A DNA stretch of 64,000 nucleotides from Hetaerina americana (lineage: Eukaryota > Arthropoda > Insecta > Odonata > Calopterygidae). The notes below the pieces were generated by a model. That model was given only the letters and a program-made list of their open reading frames with translations. It made no database searches and was not told where the DNA came from. The position numbers and the translations under genes are program-made. The stretch covers positions 6,507,110-6,571,109 of the forward strand of contig JAKTNV010000014.1 in the NCBI GenBank assembly GCA_022747635.1, written 5' to 3'. Shown here piece after piece: positions 34,877-47,720 of the stretch (position 1 is the first letter of the stretch; every line of letters begins with the position of its first letter).

Positions 34877-37319
34877 CTAACAAATAATCCAAGAGGTGTG
34901 ATTTCCTGGGTTTGAGAATTTTAACGGGAAACTTCTGGTGGAACGGGAAATGGCACCGCTTCTTCCACCCCCCCCCCTCCCCAGGGGGAAGAGACGGTGA
35001 GTGATGGGATCGTAGAGCAGTGTTCGAAATACATTTCCATGCAGTTTTACTTTACATTTTATTTCTTTTGGTGGAGAATGTTCGATCTGCTTGAATAAAT
35101 AAATTCTGAGTTGAATACCTACCTTAAGCCCACCCACTAAGCTTAAAACATATGGTTTAGCTTAATTATTTCTCACATATATATTCCCCTCGTAGGACTT
35201 CGTGGGTCGAACACTTGACTTACATAAAAGAAAACCCAGAATAGATTAATTAAGTATACAAGTTCATCGTTCGCGGACAGCTTTTTTGTTTCTTCAACAT
35301 ATCGAGTTCTAAGAACTTTGAATTTCAAATGGGTGAGTAAAAATAAAAGGTGAACGCATAAAACGGACACGGAGAGTAAAATATACATCTACAAAATACT
35401 CATCAATCTCCCGCAAGAGCATGTTGTGGTGAGTTTTAGGGCACCAGACATATATGCAGAAATATTAGTTTATCCATTTACTTGAACACATAAGCTATAC
35501 ATAAAACACTCGTCCCTAAAAAAATATGAATGTCTATATAAATCATGCATTTGTTGTGTTTGACAAATTCATTTAATTTTAGAATTAAAGATTATTTCAT
35601 TTTGTATTTGGACGTTTGGGTTCGTTTTTGTTATGATTTCGTATGTTGCGAGGGAAGAATGAGTATTTGAATCGGTGTGTGACCGTCTATCTTATCTATC
35701 TTATGTTATCCCAGTGGTCGGATCGACCAATGGGGTTTGGTGCTATTGTAATTCCATCTCTTACGCAAGAAAAATCATATGCCCTATACTTTTCTTGCCC
35801 TGCTTTCTTTGAGAATTAAAATGTTCAAAACGTAATTATTCCTTACTGACGCTTACTCTCTGCCCTTAGCAATTTGAATTTAATTTCATACACATATTTA
35901 TTGCCCCCATCGTGATTAGCAGCTTCACTCGCATGTTTAGTGAAGTTTTTCACCCTTTGAGGCCGTAGTACACGTATTTGCGGTTATCATTACCTTCAAT
36001 GATTAATTTGGCATTTTTATTGGTAAGTAACAATTATGGAAAACGTAATATACCTGGTTTTGAATTACTCCCTGAAATAAACCCTAGTGGTGAATTTCAC
36101 GGTATCATGTGGATGTAGACGATACCGGCAGATAGCGTGTCATATTCCAAAGATTCAGAACAGATATAGGAATGAATATTTGCCGGATAAATTGGACGCC
36201 ATGATAAAATAGGTAATGGCAGAAATTTTAACAATTAAGTACAAGAGCCATGGGAAGCCTGCCATGCAGCAAAACATAACATCCGTTCGAAACCAAAGCC
36301 CGCGTCCGCAGTTTAAACATAAAGAGAAAATAGAATTCCCTAGGGAGTTATCATACTCACTCCCTATAATGAGTGTAAAAGTAGGAATCTCGGTACACAT
36401 GGAAATGCATTTGAAGGAAACGTGGGAAAATAATGACAACGCGGAGAAAACATTTCCATCTGAGCTACCGAAAGGAGACTTGACCCTCTTAAGGTTTGGA
36501 GGACAGAATCAAAAGACTCGCAATGGTAAGAGGAATGCATATCTGTCACGCACATTTCCAGGAGAGGCATTCGCTTCCTTCCTCCCCGAGGCCCCACCAA
36601 GAATCCGTCTCGACATTACATTTTCTTCTCCTGAATTTGGAGCAAATGAGGCAAAGCAAGGGTAAATAAGTTTCAGAAATTTATATTCCGCATCGCGATG
36701 AAGTTGTTTTCTATGTCGCGTAGTTAGCCCGTCAAGCGTTCTCAAACTTTTAAAAAGGACGCAACGGACGACATATATCCGTTTCATAGGAAAGACACCT
36801 CGATCGGCATTATAAAGTAAATGAACTTGCGGGAAAGGAAACTCCGGAGAAGATCTCATAATTAACGGGAATGCAAAGAAAAAACTCCAAACTTGCATAC
36901 AGGAAGAAAGATCACGAAGTTAAACTCTTGGCTAATTGAGGAGTTTGCTGCTGTTTTCACTCCTTGAATTTGAGAAAGCGGTCGCTTTAAACCATTTCCT
37001 CCTTCTCCCGCGTATGCAATGCCTTGCGCTTTCGAAATGATCACTCACACCTACCTACCTTAAATTTGAATTCCAAGAGTTTTAATCATTATACTTATTC
37101 CTGAAATGTATATTGGTACAAATATTGAATTCAATTGTGTGAAAAATATTCAAATATCAACCTGAAGGGTTTTTTACACGTCGATGGAAAATACCTGTCA
37201 ATTGATTGTTCAAAATTATGTCTGAGGTGATATAATTGTAAATATAACTATAGATGTCAGGGGTTGGGTAGGAAGTAAGTCACTTGTTGGTAATAGACTG
37301 AAATACAGGTGAAATTTAG
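34877..37319. other. Mixed spacer with overlapping unassigned frames
   Basis: A C-rich run followed by G-rich sequence (about 34965-34990) could form a small hairpin or quadruplex. At 36155-36898 a 149-codon plus-strand frame (36216-36665) is overlapped by minus-strand frames of 94 and 129 codons. I see no motif in any of them. At about 36090-36125 the string GGTATCATGTGGATGTAGA resembles the 3' tail of the J-type LINEs (53090-53112). Confidence 0.35.
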
Positions 37320-37775
37320 TTTGTGAATTTGAGGCAGGTCACTTATCCAAGGATGTTAAAGACAAATTACAGGCCCTGACTTACTATGGTAGATCAGATC
37401 ACGTACGAAAAATGAGAGATATAGATGGTAGAACGGATAGATGTAAAATGTTATACCCTCGTATCTTTAGCGATCAAAATAGATAAGACCAAAGGCGTCA
37501 AGGGGATAATAAGTATTGTAGTGTTTATATTTTGTTAATATCCTTATTTCTGATTATGATTAGAATACAAGTATATCCTGTTTCTACAACTTGCATGACC
37601 TTTAATTGAATATTCTTCAATGTATCCTTTCGTATATTGGTTTTATTCGAGTACATGATCGAACTGATATTTGTGTAGAGATATAATAATTGTGATTGCG
37701 CATGCAAGGCTGGTGACCAAACACCCCCCCCCCCGCCCCTCACCATTGCGGCGGCTTGCGGGGTATTGTGTGGAT
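37320..37775 (+). mobile_element. CR1/Jockey-group LINE, C-terminal tail J2 (pseudogene)
   Basis: Translates as FEAGHLSKDVKDKL, then GRSDHVRKMRDIDGRTDR and KMLYPRIFSDQN, matching the end of J1 (23230-23420) in order and spacing. The 3' part includes an 11-nt C run at 37724-37734 and ends GCGGCTTGCGGGGTATT, the 3' block shared by this LINE family. Confidence 0.7.
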
Positions 37776-39472
37776 GAGTTTTGAAGCATTGCGGAAGGGA
37801 ACGTTCGTTATTTGGAATTACTCAAAAGAAGATTTACCGAAATTTAACTACGCTAATAATCCCTTGCTATCTTCGATCAATGGTGTGTTTGGATTGTAGA
37901 CATCTAATCTTTTATTTATTAACTAAAACCATTCCAGAGTTCAAGATTGAACAAAATTATTACAGTTTTGATGACCACACAGTGTTATAGATTCGAAATT
38001 TACTCAACCTCATTATTAGCGATAAATATAATCGGAAACCGAGATCTGCTCATCGGCTCTCATGAATATGGAATAAACCCTCATTAAAACCTAGTACCTT
38101 CCATAGCCCGTGATAACCATGCACTTTGCCGTGCCCGCAAGAATACATCTTATCTTCTGTTGTTCCTTTAAATCGCCAAATACCACTTCAGAGCTTCTAT
38201 AATGCACTGATATTTACTTGAGTCATCATGTACCCAAGGTTTAAAAATTAACGCTCAACTATAATCGTACTTCAATGATGCATCTAGTTAGAAATTGATT
38301 TTATCAACGGGTATTTTTCTAAATATATAAATATATGAAAAGTAGTGTAATATTACTTTAGTAAATTAAATGAAATCAATGTTGCTTACGTTTTCCATGA
38401 AAAAAATAATGAATTTGACCGCAGTGATACTATATCATCATCAGAAAATGACCGCCATATTTAAGGCTGTCTCCACCCTCTGCTACGCTCTCCTGCAGTT
38501 TTACCAATAGTAATCGACACTTGGAGTTCATTTGACTTTTTTGTCGGTAAAATACGAACAAATAAAAATATCAACAATATAAGAATAAGCGACCCGTTTT
38601 GCTTTAAAATGTACAATACAGCTGAGGAAAATTGAAGTAGAAGAGCTTTTAAAACGTGTCGGTAACAGGATGTGATTCGTGTCTCATCGTTCGGCCACTC
38701 GGTAGCCATTTCATGGATTAAATTCGAAAATAATAAAAAAGTAAATTACACTCTCCCTCCATTCTATGTAAACTATACAAACAACGTCTTATGTTTAATA
38801 AACCAGACATAACTAAATTTATACCTTCGAATTCGGAGTTTCGGAAGTTTAAAAGCAATATGCTTGTTAAATTTACTTTAGTAGTAAAATTGACAAGATT
38901 TAAAAAATGAAGGAAATATTTTCATAAATGCCTAGTCAAAAGAAGTGGATTAACGGAGTCCTTTTTAAAAATAAACTTCGAGTTATCATCCATAAATTAT
39001 AGGCTTTTTTGCTCGTGGCTTTAGTAGTCTTGGTGCCGATCTCGCTCCCCTCAGGATGAAATCGACAAACCTCGTGAAATAGCCGAAACAGCATGGACGT
39101 AATCTGAAAATTAAATCGTGGCATGTCAATTTGTCTTTCCTCCTGAGAGACGGATATATAGTATTTCCAACCTCCTTTGTGGGAGGATAATCCAGATGGT
39201 TTGGCCCTCAACCCTCGCCGTGGGTTGCCGGTGCCGGATATTTCATGCTTTCATTACTTAAAAATTGATACTACATTAACTGTCAACACACATAATAAAT
39301 TCGTGAAAACTATCTCCTAGGCTTTGCTCAATGCAATCCAGTGTTCTGAAAACCACATCTTAAACAATACGGGCCCTGAATCATATGTAAATGCATGTAA
39401 ACCAATCCGAAAAGAATAGAATTATAAATTATTGATATTGGAATTATATACCAATATATATGCTACATATGT
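37776..39472. other. AT-rich stretch, nothing recognised
   Basis: Small frames at 37781-37990, 38461-38709 and 38936-39211 with no recognised motif. No repeat copy seen. Confidence 0.45.
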
Positions 39473-39563
<91 letters not shown>

Positions 39564-39566
39564 TAT
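39473..39566. repeat. (CA)n(TA)n compound microsatellite at an RTE 3' end
   Basis: CA dinucleotides at 39473-39508 and TA at 39509-39553 with a short CA/TA extension. It directly adjoins the 3' end of the minus-strand RTE element, as expected of RTE elements that end in simple repeats. Confidence 0.97.
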
Positions 39567-40800
39567 TTTTTAGGTAATCTACCGGTTAAGGTAGGTTTTT
39601 AGATGGATGGATTTTTACTAATTAAATAATTTGTGACCCCTAACAAAATACAACATCCTACTTTACAGCAGGTCCTTCTTCAGCTCTGAGTACTTTCTTC
39701 CTCCCATCATCCCGTTCAATATCCCTATCCTATTCCTTCCCTTTCCTCGTTTGCCTAACATTCACCCCTCAATTACAGCCTTCAACATCCCGCTGCAGGT
39801 CAATACCCCCTTCATCCACTTTTCCTGCCTCCATAGGATTTCTCCCAGCAAACCCCTCTCTTCACCCACCATACCAAGTACTTCCTCATTAGTTTTCTTC
39901 TCTATCCATTTCACCTTCTCCATTCTTCTCCACACCCACATTTCAAAAGCCTCCAGTCTACGTCTATCCTCCTGCTTCAATGACCACGTTTCCGCACCGT
40001 ACACAGCTACGCTCCGTATTAAAGTTTTTACGAGTCTTTTCTTAACATCCTTACTCAACGTCCCCGTCATCAACTCCCTCCTCCTTGTGAAAGCCTCTTT
40101 GCCTAGCGCAATTCTTCTACTTACGTCCCTACTACTTTGACCGTGTTGGTCCAAAACACTACCGAGATACGTAAACTGTTCTACCTGCTCTAGTTTTTGC
40201 CCTCCTATTTTAATGTTTAGCTTAGCCTTTTTCTTTCTAGAGAATCGCATTACCTTTGTTTTATTAATATTGATTCTCATCCCATACATGTCGCACTGAA
40301 TTTCCAATTCACTCAGCAATGCTTGCAACCCCTTGGCTGACTGACAAACTAAAGCTTGATCATCAGCAAACCTAACTGATTTTACGATTTCCCCGCCCAC
40401 TTTCATTCCTACCTCCAGTTCTTCCCATGCCTCTTTGATCATTTCCTCTGCATACAGGTTGAACAGCAACGGTGATAATGGGCAACCCTGCCTTACACCT
40501 CTTCCATACACTACCCAACCGGACACCCCGTTCCCCACTCGTACCTGAGCAGTCTGCGACATGCACAGGTTGCGGATTAGTCTCCTTTCCCTCCAATCTA
40601 TCCCTTTTTTCTGCAATATACTCATTAGTTTTTCCCAATTCAATCTATCAAACGCTTTTTCGAAATCTACGAAACAGGCAAATACCTTCTGGGGGTGTTC
40701 TATATTCCTCTCGATTAATAATCTCAGTACTGCAATGGCATCACGCGTACCTCTCCCCTTCCTAAACGCAAACTGATCATCCCCTAAGTAATCATACAGT
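39567..40800 (-). mobile_element. RTE-like LINE, best-preserved copy, 5'-truncated
   Basis: This is most of a reverse-transcriptase ORF. An open frame of 293 codons from its first Met (39762-40643) extends upstream in frame to about 40800: YLGDDQFAFRKGRGTRDA and FVDFEKAFDRLNW (first catalytic Asp region), then GVRQGCPLSPLLFNLYAEE, VRFADDQALV (intact FADD catalytic motif), ININKTKVM, FTYLGSVLDQ, YGAETWSLKQEDRR and FEMWVWRRMEKVKW. A single TGA at 39762-39764 interrupts the C-terminus, which continues in frame to a TAA at 39663-39665. The 3' UTR ends CTACCTTAACCGGTA beside a microsatellite. Endonuclease and RT N-terminus are missing, so the copy cannot move itself. FADD and the FEMW..RR tail support the RTE (BovB-like) clade. 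Frames on the opposite strand are shadows. Confidence 0.92.
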
Positions 40801-43429
40801 ATACATACAAGTATAAATGACGGTACATGACGGGAAAACGTCTAGCTTCGGGCGAAACTGAGACTAGAGATCCATTCTTCCGTTTTTATTAATTACATGG
40901 GCCATATTAAATCATCAGCAGATGAAATTGTTTAAAAACAGGATAAAACTATACACAGTGAACTGATTTTGCATTTACAGGCGTATATAATTGTTTACAA
41001 AGTTTCTACGTAAAGAGTACAGTGCCTAGTCTTGCAAGAGGGGATTAATTAACACTATTCACTCATTTGTGTCACACAACAGAGGATAAAATATGGATAT
41101 ACTATATAGCTTGCCTTCTCCGTGAAATTTAGTTGTTGAAATGGTTTTGTGCAAGCGGCACAAACCAAGTACCGGCTATTCCCTGTCTATTCTCGTCCGG
41201 GTCGTATAATGTTTTCATGGAATATTTTCCCATGTATTGGTGAATGTGAATTTACACGAAATACTTCAGGGAAATGGGAGAGGTGTAGAAAGGGATAGGG
41301 GAACAGAGAAAGAGAGGGAGATAAAGAATTTAAAAGGAATACATCTGGAAGAATCTCGTCGATGGGGAGTGGATATAGCGGACGTGGGCTTTTGGTAGTA
41401 GATTCGAAGCGAAAAGCCGGCTGAAAGGGTTATTTGACCAAGCAAGAATATAGGATAGGGAAAGGGGAGCAATAGAAGAAAGATAGGGGATAGGGTAGGG
41501 TGGATAAGGACGGATTAATGAGATAATGCAATGAACCACATCTAGTGGGGTCCTGGCTTGGGGAGAAAGATTTCGTGATACGCAGGGAAAGTGATAAGAA
41601 GTTGCAAGTGAACCTCGACTGCCACGAATTATTCCCGTCTTATTGCGTGTATCGGTCTTTAAATTTATACCCTACGTTGAGGTTTATCTTGCTTCCAACA
41701 ACATGTTTCACGAGAGAACCAACCGTCAAACATGCCATATAGGAAGACAGACCCAGAACCTAGTTTATGCGTGACCCCTCCTGCAATTTTCTTGACACGC
41801 CTTGAAGGCCACACAATTTACGGTACATGAGACCCCTAGCCCCCGATGAAATAACAGAGGAGAGTTTTGGCACATGCAAATTAAAATATCCTCCCCTCCC
41901 ATGAAAAATTCGTGATCAAAACATGAAACCAAGTAGATTATCTTAATAGCTGCTAACGAAAAACCCGGAATTCTATTATGAATTCATTACATTGACTCGG
42001 ATTTGCATGATTAAGGCTGGCGCCCTCTACCGTGCACCTTCGTGGTGACTCGAAGGGTATAACGTGGATGCTAATGCAGCGCATTAATATTTACGCATTA
42101 GTCACTCACCAGTAGATCACCATCAGCGTTTCAATCCGAAGATTGGTCTATTGCGGCACACCAACCTTCCCTGCACATGATCCTCCCTCGTATGCCCCTT
42201 TGATGCGAATATCGACAGACATCACCCTTTTCTCGGTCCAACTCATGGAAATTGCGTTGTGAGTTAGAGTGAAGGTTGCAGTGGATGATAAGCCAAAAAG
42301 GAGAAAAATTAGAGCGAGTGTAATCATTCATATCGTATAGCTACCACAGGAAGTAGTATGACATGAAATGGAAGAAGCCCAACTAATACCAAAAGGAGGT
42401 AACTCAAATTAAGATGGAATATGGCAATCTAATGTTCATCTTAGGAGGATCATTTAAGATATTACTATTAAATTCGAATATTTAACCTCTCAAATCTATT
42501 GTAACCGACTAGAGGATTGTTATTCATAATTTAGGCAAAGTACTTACCTTAAACTAAGCTCGAAGGCGTATGTAATTTACAGATATTAAAGCTGTATCCA
42601 GTAAGCCTCCCTTGAGACGTGTGATAGGGGGCGTTGGGCCACTATCCTTCAGCCACTGAATGCATTAGTACTTGCAGTTATTAGTTCGCTTTTAATCTGG
42701 CATAGTCTTATAGTTCTTTATGCTTATTTTATTGTGATCGCGAATTGAACATTTAGAGGAAGAATCCCTAAATCTAGAGTTGGTGCTGCAGTTCCCTTTA
42801 CCTTATCCGAGCGGTCTAATCTGCCGGTATAATAAGGACCCTTAATGATTTATTCAGTGCCATAATTTAAATCGATTACCATGTACCTTTCTAATAACCT
42901 TTGTCTCACCCTCTCCCTTTGTGCTTCGAGGGATTCCCATTCTAGTTCCTCGATTAACTGCGGCACGCTCGGTTTCTTATTGCACCATTTATTCTCAAGC
43001 TAAGCCGTCCTTTTTTTTGGATATTTTATGTCTATTTGATCAACTCCTCCTCCATAAGGTCCTGAGTACTTTCCGCGTAGTTCAAATGCGACCTCATCAG
43101 TGCAAAGTAACACCGCTCCCCTGCTTTCTCATTACCTACTAATACAGATTAGGAGTAAGAGGACAATTACCCTTTGATCAGCCACTCAAGGTTTACCACG
43201 GGCTTTAACATAAAAAATCAATGCTTGGATGTTAAACAAGTTTACCTTCCATTAGCGTTAAAGTGCTCTACACACTCAATAACTATGCAGATTTAAAATA
43301 CTTTATCCATATGCTTCCGAGAAATTTTGCCAATATGTCTTCCTCTCGATATGCATTGATTTTCTTCTTACTCCAGACAAAGTAGTCTTAATTGACTTAA
43401 AGCTAGTTATTATTATACGGGTTTCCGGA
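40801..43429. other. AT-rich stretch, nothing recognised
   Basis: Small frames with no motif (41266-41539 minus, 41545-41742 plus, 42131-42331 minus, 42921-43142 plus). No repeat copy recognised. Confidence 0.45.
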
Positions 43430-44010
43430 AAATGCGATGAAAACGTAGGAGAGAGATTTTACTTTAGTCCGTCGAATTTTGGAATCCACCGCTGCATGTT
43501 TTTGAGGTCCATAGGATAAATCGTTAATTATATAATTGGATAAGGTTTGGAGAAAATTTGCTTGATTGGTTAAAAAACGCTAAGAAGCCCCTTGATTCAC
43601 TAAGAGAGCTGGCATAACTTTAAGAAAGGTACGGGATACCTGAGTTTGCTTGCGACATAGAGATAATTATTTTGGAATCAAATAATATTGGTGGATGCGA
43701 CCACCGAGATACGAGTGAATTAAGAGAGATAGACACCGTCACGGACAGATTCAAATACTCATTCTTTCCTCGTACAATATACATTCATGACCAAGTCGAA
43801 GCAGAGTGACCGAAAAATTCAAATTAAGTTTAATGAAATAGTCAAATACATCAATTTCTGCATTATGTTTATGGGTATTAATATGTGCTGGTGTTTTTGT
43901 ACATGAGATAACATGCATTGAAGTGAATATATACATTTAAAGTGAAAATTCTACATACATGGACGGTGCCCTATAATCCCCGCCACACACCCTAGCCGCG
44001 GCTTTATATT
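43430..44010 (+). mobile_element. CR1/Jockey-group LINE, C-terminal fragment J4 (pseudogene)
   Basis: Plus-strand translation gives GIPEFACDIEII followed, about 25 codons later in the same frame, by EIDTVTDRFKYSFFPRTI, the usual end of this LINE family (SFFPRTI just before the C-terminus). The 3' UTR runs through GGTGCCCTATAA to ACACCCTAGCCGCGGCTT, shared with 56101-56690 and 52995-53112. Frameshifts are present upstream. Confidence 0.75.
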
Positions 44011-45431
44011 GACGTAGATTAACCGATGAAGCTTTCACTGGAGCCTCAATTCTCTAAATCATGCATATATACACCTTCAGATGAATTAGATATTTAAGCA
44101 TCGAAAATTAACTTATCTAAGCTACAGTTTGAAGACGCTGTACCTACAAAATGTAAATTTTAATTCTTATAACTGCCCAAAAATATACGCAGTACTTTAC
44201 AATAATCTATTCACGTAACAGTGAATGAATTCCTTTATTTCAGCATCCTTGTGAATTGCTCATTTGAAAGTTTTGGTCAGAAATGAAACACAAGGAGGCG
44301 ATTTTTTCCAATAGTTGATAGATGTTGAGTGTGTTACGAATTTAGGCTCCAATTATCCCCGCGCGAATATAAGTATGGTAACGAACATATAAAATGTTCA
44401 TTCACGCACCATACTACGAATATCAGGGACGTAATCGGGCGATGCAACTATGATTTTTACTGTACGAAACACGAAATATGATACAGGTATTTCGTCGTAT
44501 TTGGGGAAATTCTTGATGCCAAGATTTTAAATTATTGTTTAAAAGTTCTCTCACCTAGTTAGTCAAATTTATTCCAGACTAGCGAGGGAGTAGTGAAGAA
44601 TATAGTATATTTTAATAGTGAAGACGGTTCAAAATACGGTTGCGGAATATAACTGAATACTGGAAACAGAATTTGAAAAAAATACAAATTATAAGATAAT
44701 GCACACGGGCCGTCGCATTATAATATGATCAATCAATAAATAAAACACACCATGAAATAACTATTTACATAACCGTTTTAAGAAGAAATTATATTTACGT
44801 ATATGTATTACGGATGTTAATGATGCTCTTAATTTAAAATACATTTAAAAAATTTTCAACACATGACAATGTGAATTTTTATATAAGTCTCTTTCACACC
44901 AAGCGTGAATAAAAGAAAATAAAGAACTCGTACACTCAGGAAATTGTAGACATAAAGCAGGGATCACTGAAAAAACCATCATAAAACAGGCAATAATTGG
45001 GTGCTTATTAAACTCGTCAGAATAATGCGAACTGTTTCTCTAAGATTCGTATAAAATAATAATGCACTGTTAACTAAACACATTTCAACTTAGGTATCGA
45101 CGTCACTTCTTTATCTTAAGTCAGGTAACTTCACACGAAGATGACGAAGCATTGCCGAGACTTAGGTCAAAATATATTTCATTAGCAGTACAATAATGCA
45201 TTAATATTTGATACGAATCGAGCATGTTCGCCTTCTACAAAATCACGCCTGATTCCACATAATCGTTTCTCTAAGGCTCCAGTGGTGACGTATACTAAAA
45301 GGGTAGAGAACCCGAGGTTACAGAAAATTTGGAATATTTGAAGGATCAAAGTAAATCATTGGTAGAAACAATTATGCCGGTTAGATCAGTGAGAGAATTA
45401 TATAAAAAGTTATATAGAAATATTAGAGGCA
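44011..45431. other. AT-rich stretch, nothing recognised
   Basis: No open frame of note, no repeat copy or RNA gene that I can support. Confidence 0.5.
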
Positions 45432-45473
45432 GATATATATATATATATATATACACATATATATATATACATA

Positions 45474-45523
<50 letters not shown>

Positions 45524-45530
45524 AACACAG
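45432..45530. repeat. (TA)n microsatellite, interrupted
   Basis: TA dinucleotides with CA and TG interruptions. Left border of the hammerhead-like segment. Confidence 0.97.
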
Positions 45531-45587
45531 ATGTAGATTTTTAAAACATAGAGACTCAAAGAAAGGACACTCACAATATGTTGTTTT

Positions 45588-45618
45588 GACGTTTCGATGG
45601 CTCGGCCGTCGTCTTCAG
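45588..45618 (-). ncRNA. Hammerhead-ribozyme-like motif 3
   Basis: On the minus strand: CTGAAGA, extra C, helix II GACGGC-CGA-GCCATC (one C:A mismatch), GAAA, helix III ACGT, GTC cleavage triplet. The core is intact, but helix I has been lost into the (TA)n tract. Helix III has no loop if monomeric, and ACGT is self-complementary, so cleavage would need a dimer. The 90-bp segment between the two TA tracts (45531-45621) has no other recognised content. Confidence 0.5.
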
Positions 45619-45621
45619 AAG

Positions 45622-45671
<50 letters not shown>

Positions 45672-45687
45672 GCATATATATATAATA
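45622..45687. repeat. (TA)n microsatellite
   Basis: Starts 4 bp beyond the hammerhead-like core and forms the right border of the segment. Confidence 0.97.
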
Positions 45688-47035
45688 AATATTAGAGAAA
45701 GGAGATCAAGTTCACAACTTTTGCATTAGAATGCTCGCTCTGAAATTTTCTTGAGTGAAACTCGAGTTACATGTACACCAATTGTAATTACTGACTGCAT
45801 TGTTAGTGAAGGATTACACTTAGCATATGCAAAGGTAGTAGGGGTTAGTGTTTTTTATCGTGGTAATTGAATCAATGTTAACATACAGACATGAAATGTC
45901 AAATCATTACAATATTATCAAATGCTAACACTCAATATTCATTCCAATTTAATCATAGAAAGAGAAATTTTTCTGTGATTATTAAAGGCATTATATTCAT
46001 CAAACGAGGTAATTTCCAAGGAAGGAGGAGGATATGAGTTCTCCTCTTAGTAATCTTTCAAAGTGTCCCCTTCCATTGAATTATTGCTATTACTCGTTTA
46101 AAGTAAACATCGTTAACTTTGGAACATCGCAGGCACAGATAAATCTAACGTTGTACCAAAAATTAGGCAAATTCCGCACGGATATCCGTTTTTGAGAGTG
46201 ATCACTTAAATAAAAAAACAGTATGTTTTACTCATTAATATCCTCGTAATATTTCTTCAAATTCGTTACAAGGCAAGAAATTTGTCTTAATCTGAGAAAA
46301 GGCTTTCTTCTAAATCTATAAGAGAAATGTATTAAAAAATGATTATAGAACCCTAAAACCTGCTTTAGTAACTTAAAATATGACATGTTATGCTGTATTT
46401 GAGCATGTAAACGCTTGTATTTACTTTATTTAAAATTTTATTGCAGGCAAAATATTTTCCTCCTAAGAGAAAAACCGTTCCCTTTTGTTTCTCTTATCAA
46501 CCATTATAAAAAGAAGGTATCCAACGGGATTGAGTTATCAGATAAGACGAGCACAGAAAGCTCTATCTTAAACTCTCTCACCCTCAAGCTTGCGTAGGAA
46601 ATCTCTTAAGTAGGTATTCTTCCCTAGTTATAAATTCCTTACATAACGCCCCATTTTTCTTAGGTCGCTTTTTTTAAGTAAGATAGCTTTCTTCAGACGG
46701 ACGACGATTCAGGGTTACTTATTTTCATACCGAGAGATAAGTTTCATGCCCAAATATCTTATTATGTTAATGAATCTCCATTCATTTGAAAGAGAAAGTG
46801 ATGCTGAAATTCTCTGCCTAGGGCTCTTAAAGGCCTTCGAGCCCCCCAGGTAATTTTGCACTAAAATATGTCCATGTTAACGAGAGTCATAAGTGGATGG
46901 TAAACATCACAAACCATCCAAGCACTTTCGAGGTAATCGATCCGATCACCCAAGGACTATAGGCCGACGACCTCCAGTATATTACGGAGAGAGCAAGTTG
47001 GTACAGGAGGAACCGTAAAAGTCCAAGAAGAGGTC
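45688..47035. other. AT-rich stretch, nothing recognised
   Basis: One 60-codon frame at 46415-46597 without motif. Nothing else supported. Confidence 0.45.
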
Positions 47036-47720
47036 GAACTAGCGAATCCCAGATTCCTTATTGATGGAAGGAAGACTTGCGTTCGCTCGCAATAGCCAAG
47101 AGGAAGCGACGGAGAATAACAAAACGAGAACCATTGTATGAAACCAATCTATTTTTGGAAAGCGCCTACATTTTCGGGAAATTGCGGCGGGCATCCGAAA
47201 AAAACGTATTAAAACGAGGCCTTCGCGAAGACACAAAAGTACAATTTAAACCAAGGGGCACGGAAGATTTACAGCTCTGGGAGAAGAGAAAATGGGAAGA
47301 GGTCTGAGAAAGTTAAGAGTGAAAGAAGAGAGGAAGTGGGAAGAGTTTTATTGGGGTTTTGTGGAGAATGGGTAGCGAGCGAAAAGAATGATCTGGAAGA
47401 AAGTTTCTAATTTAGTAGGGGGTGGGATTACTCTGCTAGGGGGTTGGAAGGGAGTGGTGGGGGTTTTGGGTGTGGCAGAGGAGGCAGGAGTGGATCTCCT
47501 CTGGGATGGAGCTAGAGGTTGAACGACGGTTGATTGTGAGTAAACGAGGGAAGACAGAGAGGGATTCCGGGGAGAGAAATAGGGAAAGTCGGTGGCTTTC
47601 TCGGAAATTATGGGTCACCCTCTACGGGAATTCTTTACAGATAGGTGTGAAAATAGATGCGGGGGAACAAATATGCCTTCGCCAAAGATACCTTCCAGTT
47701 GGGTTTGGCGTTATTTTACA
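47036..47720. other. Purine-rich, moderately GC-rich island 8
   Basis: G/A-rich on the plus strand, especially 47280-47590. Frames of 60-89 codons on both strands without motifs. Confidence 0.35.

Noticed and set aside
39751..40140. Plus-strand frames over the RTE element (129, 97 and 71 codons at 39751-40776)
   Set aside because: Antisense shadows of the reverse-transcriptase ORF on the minus strand.
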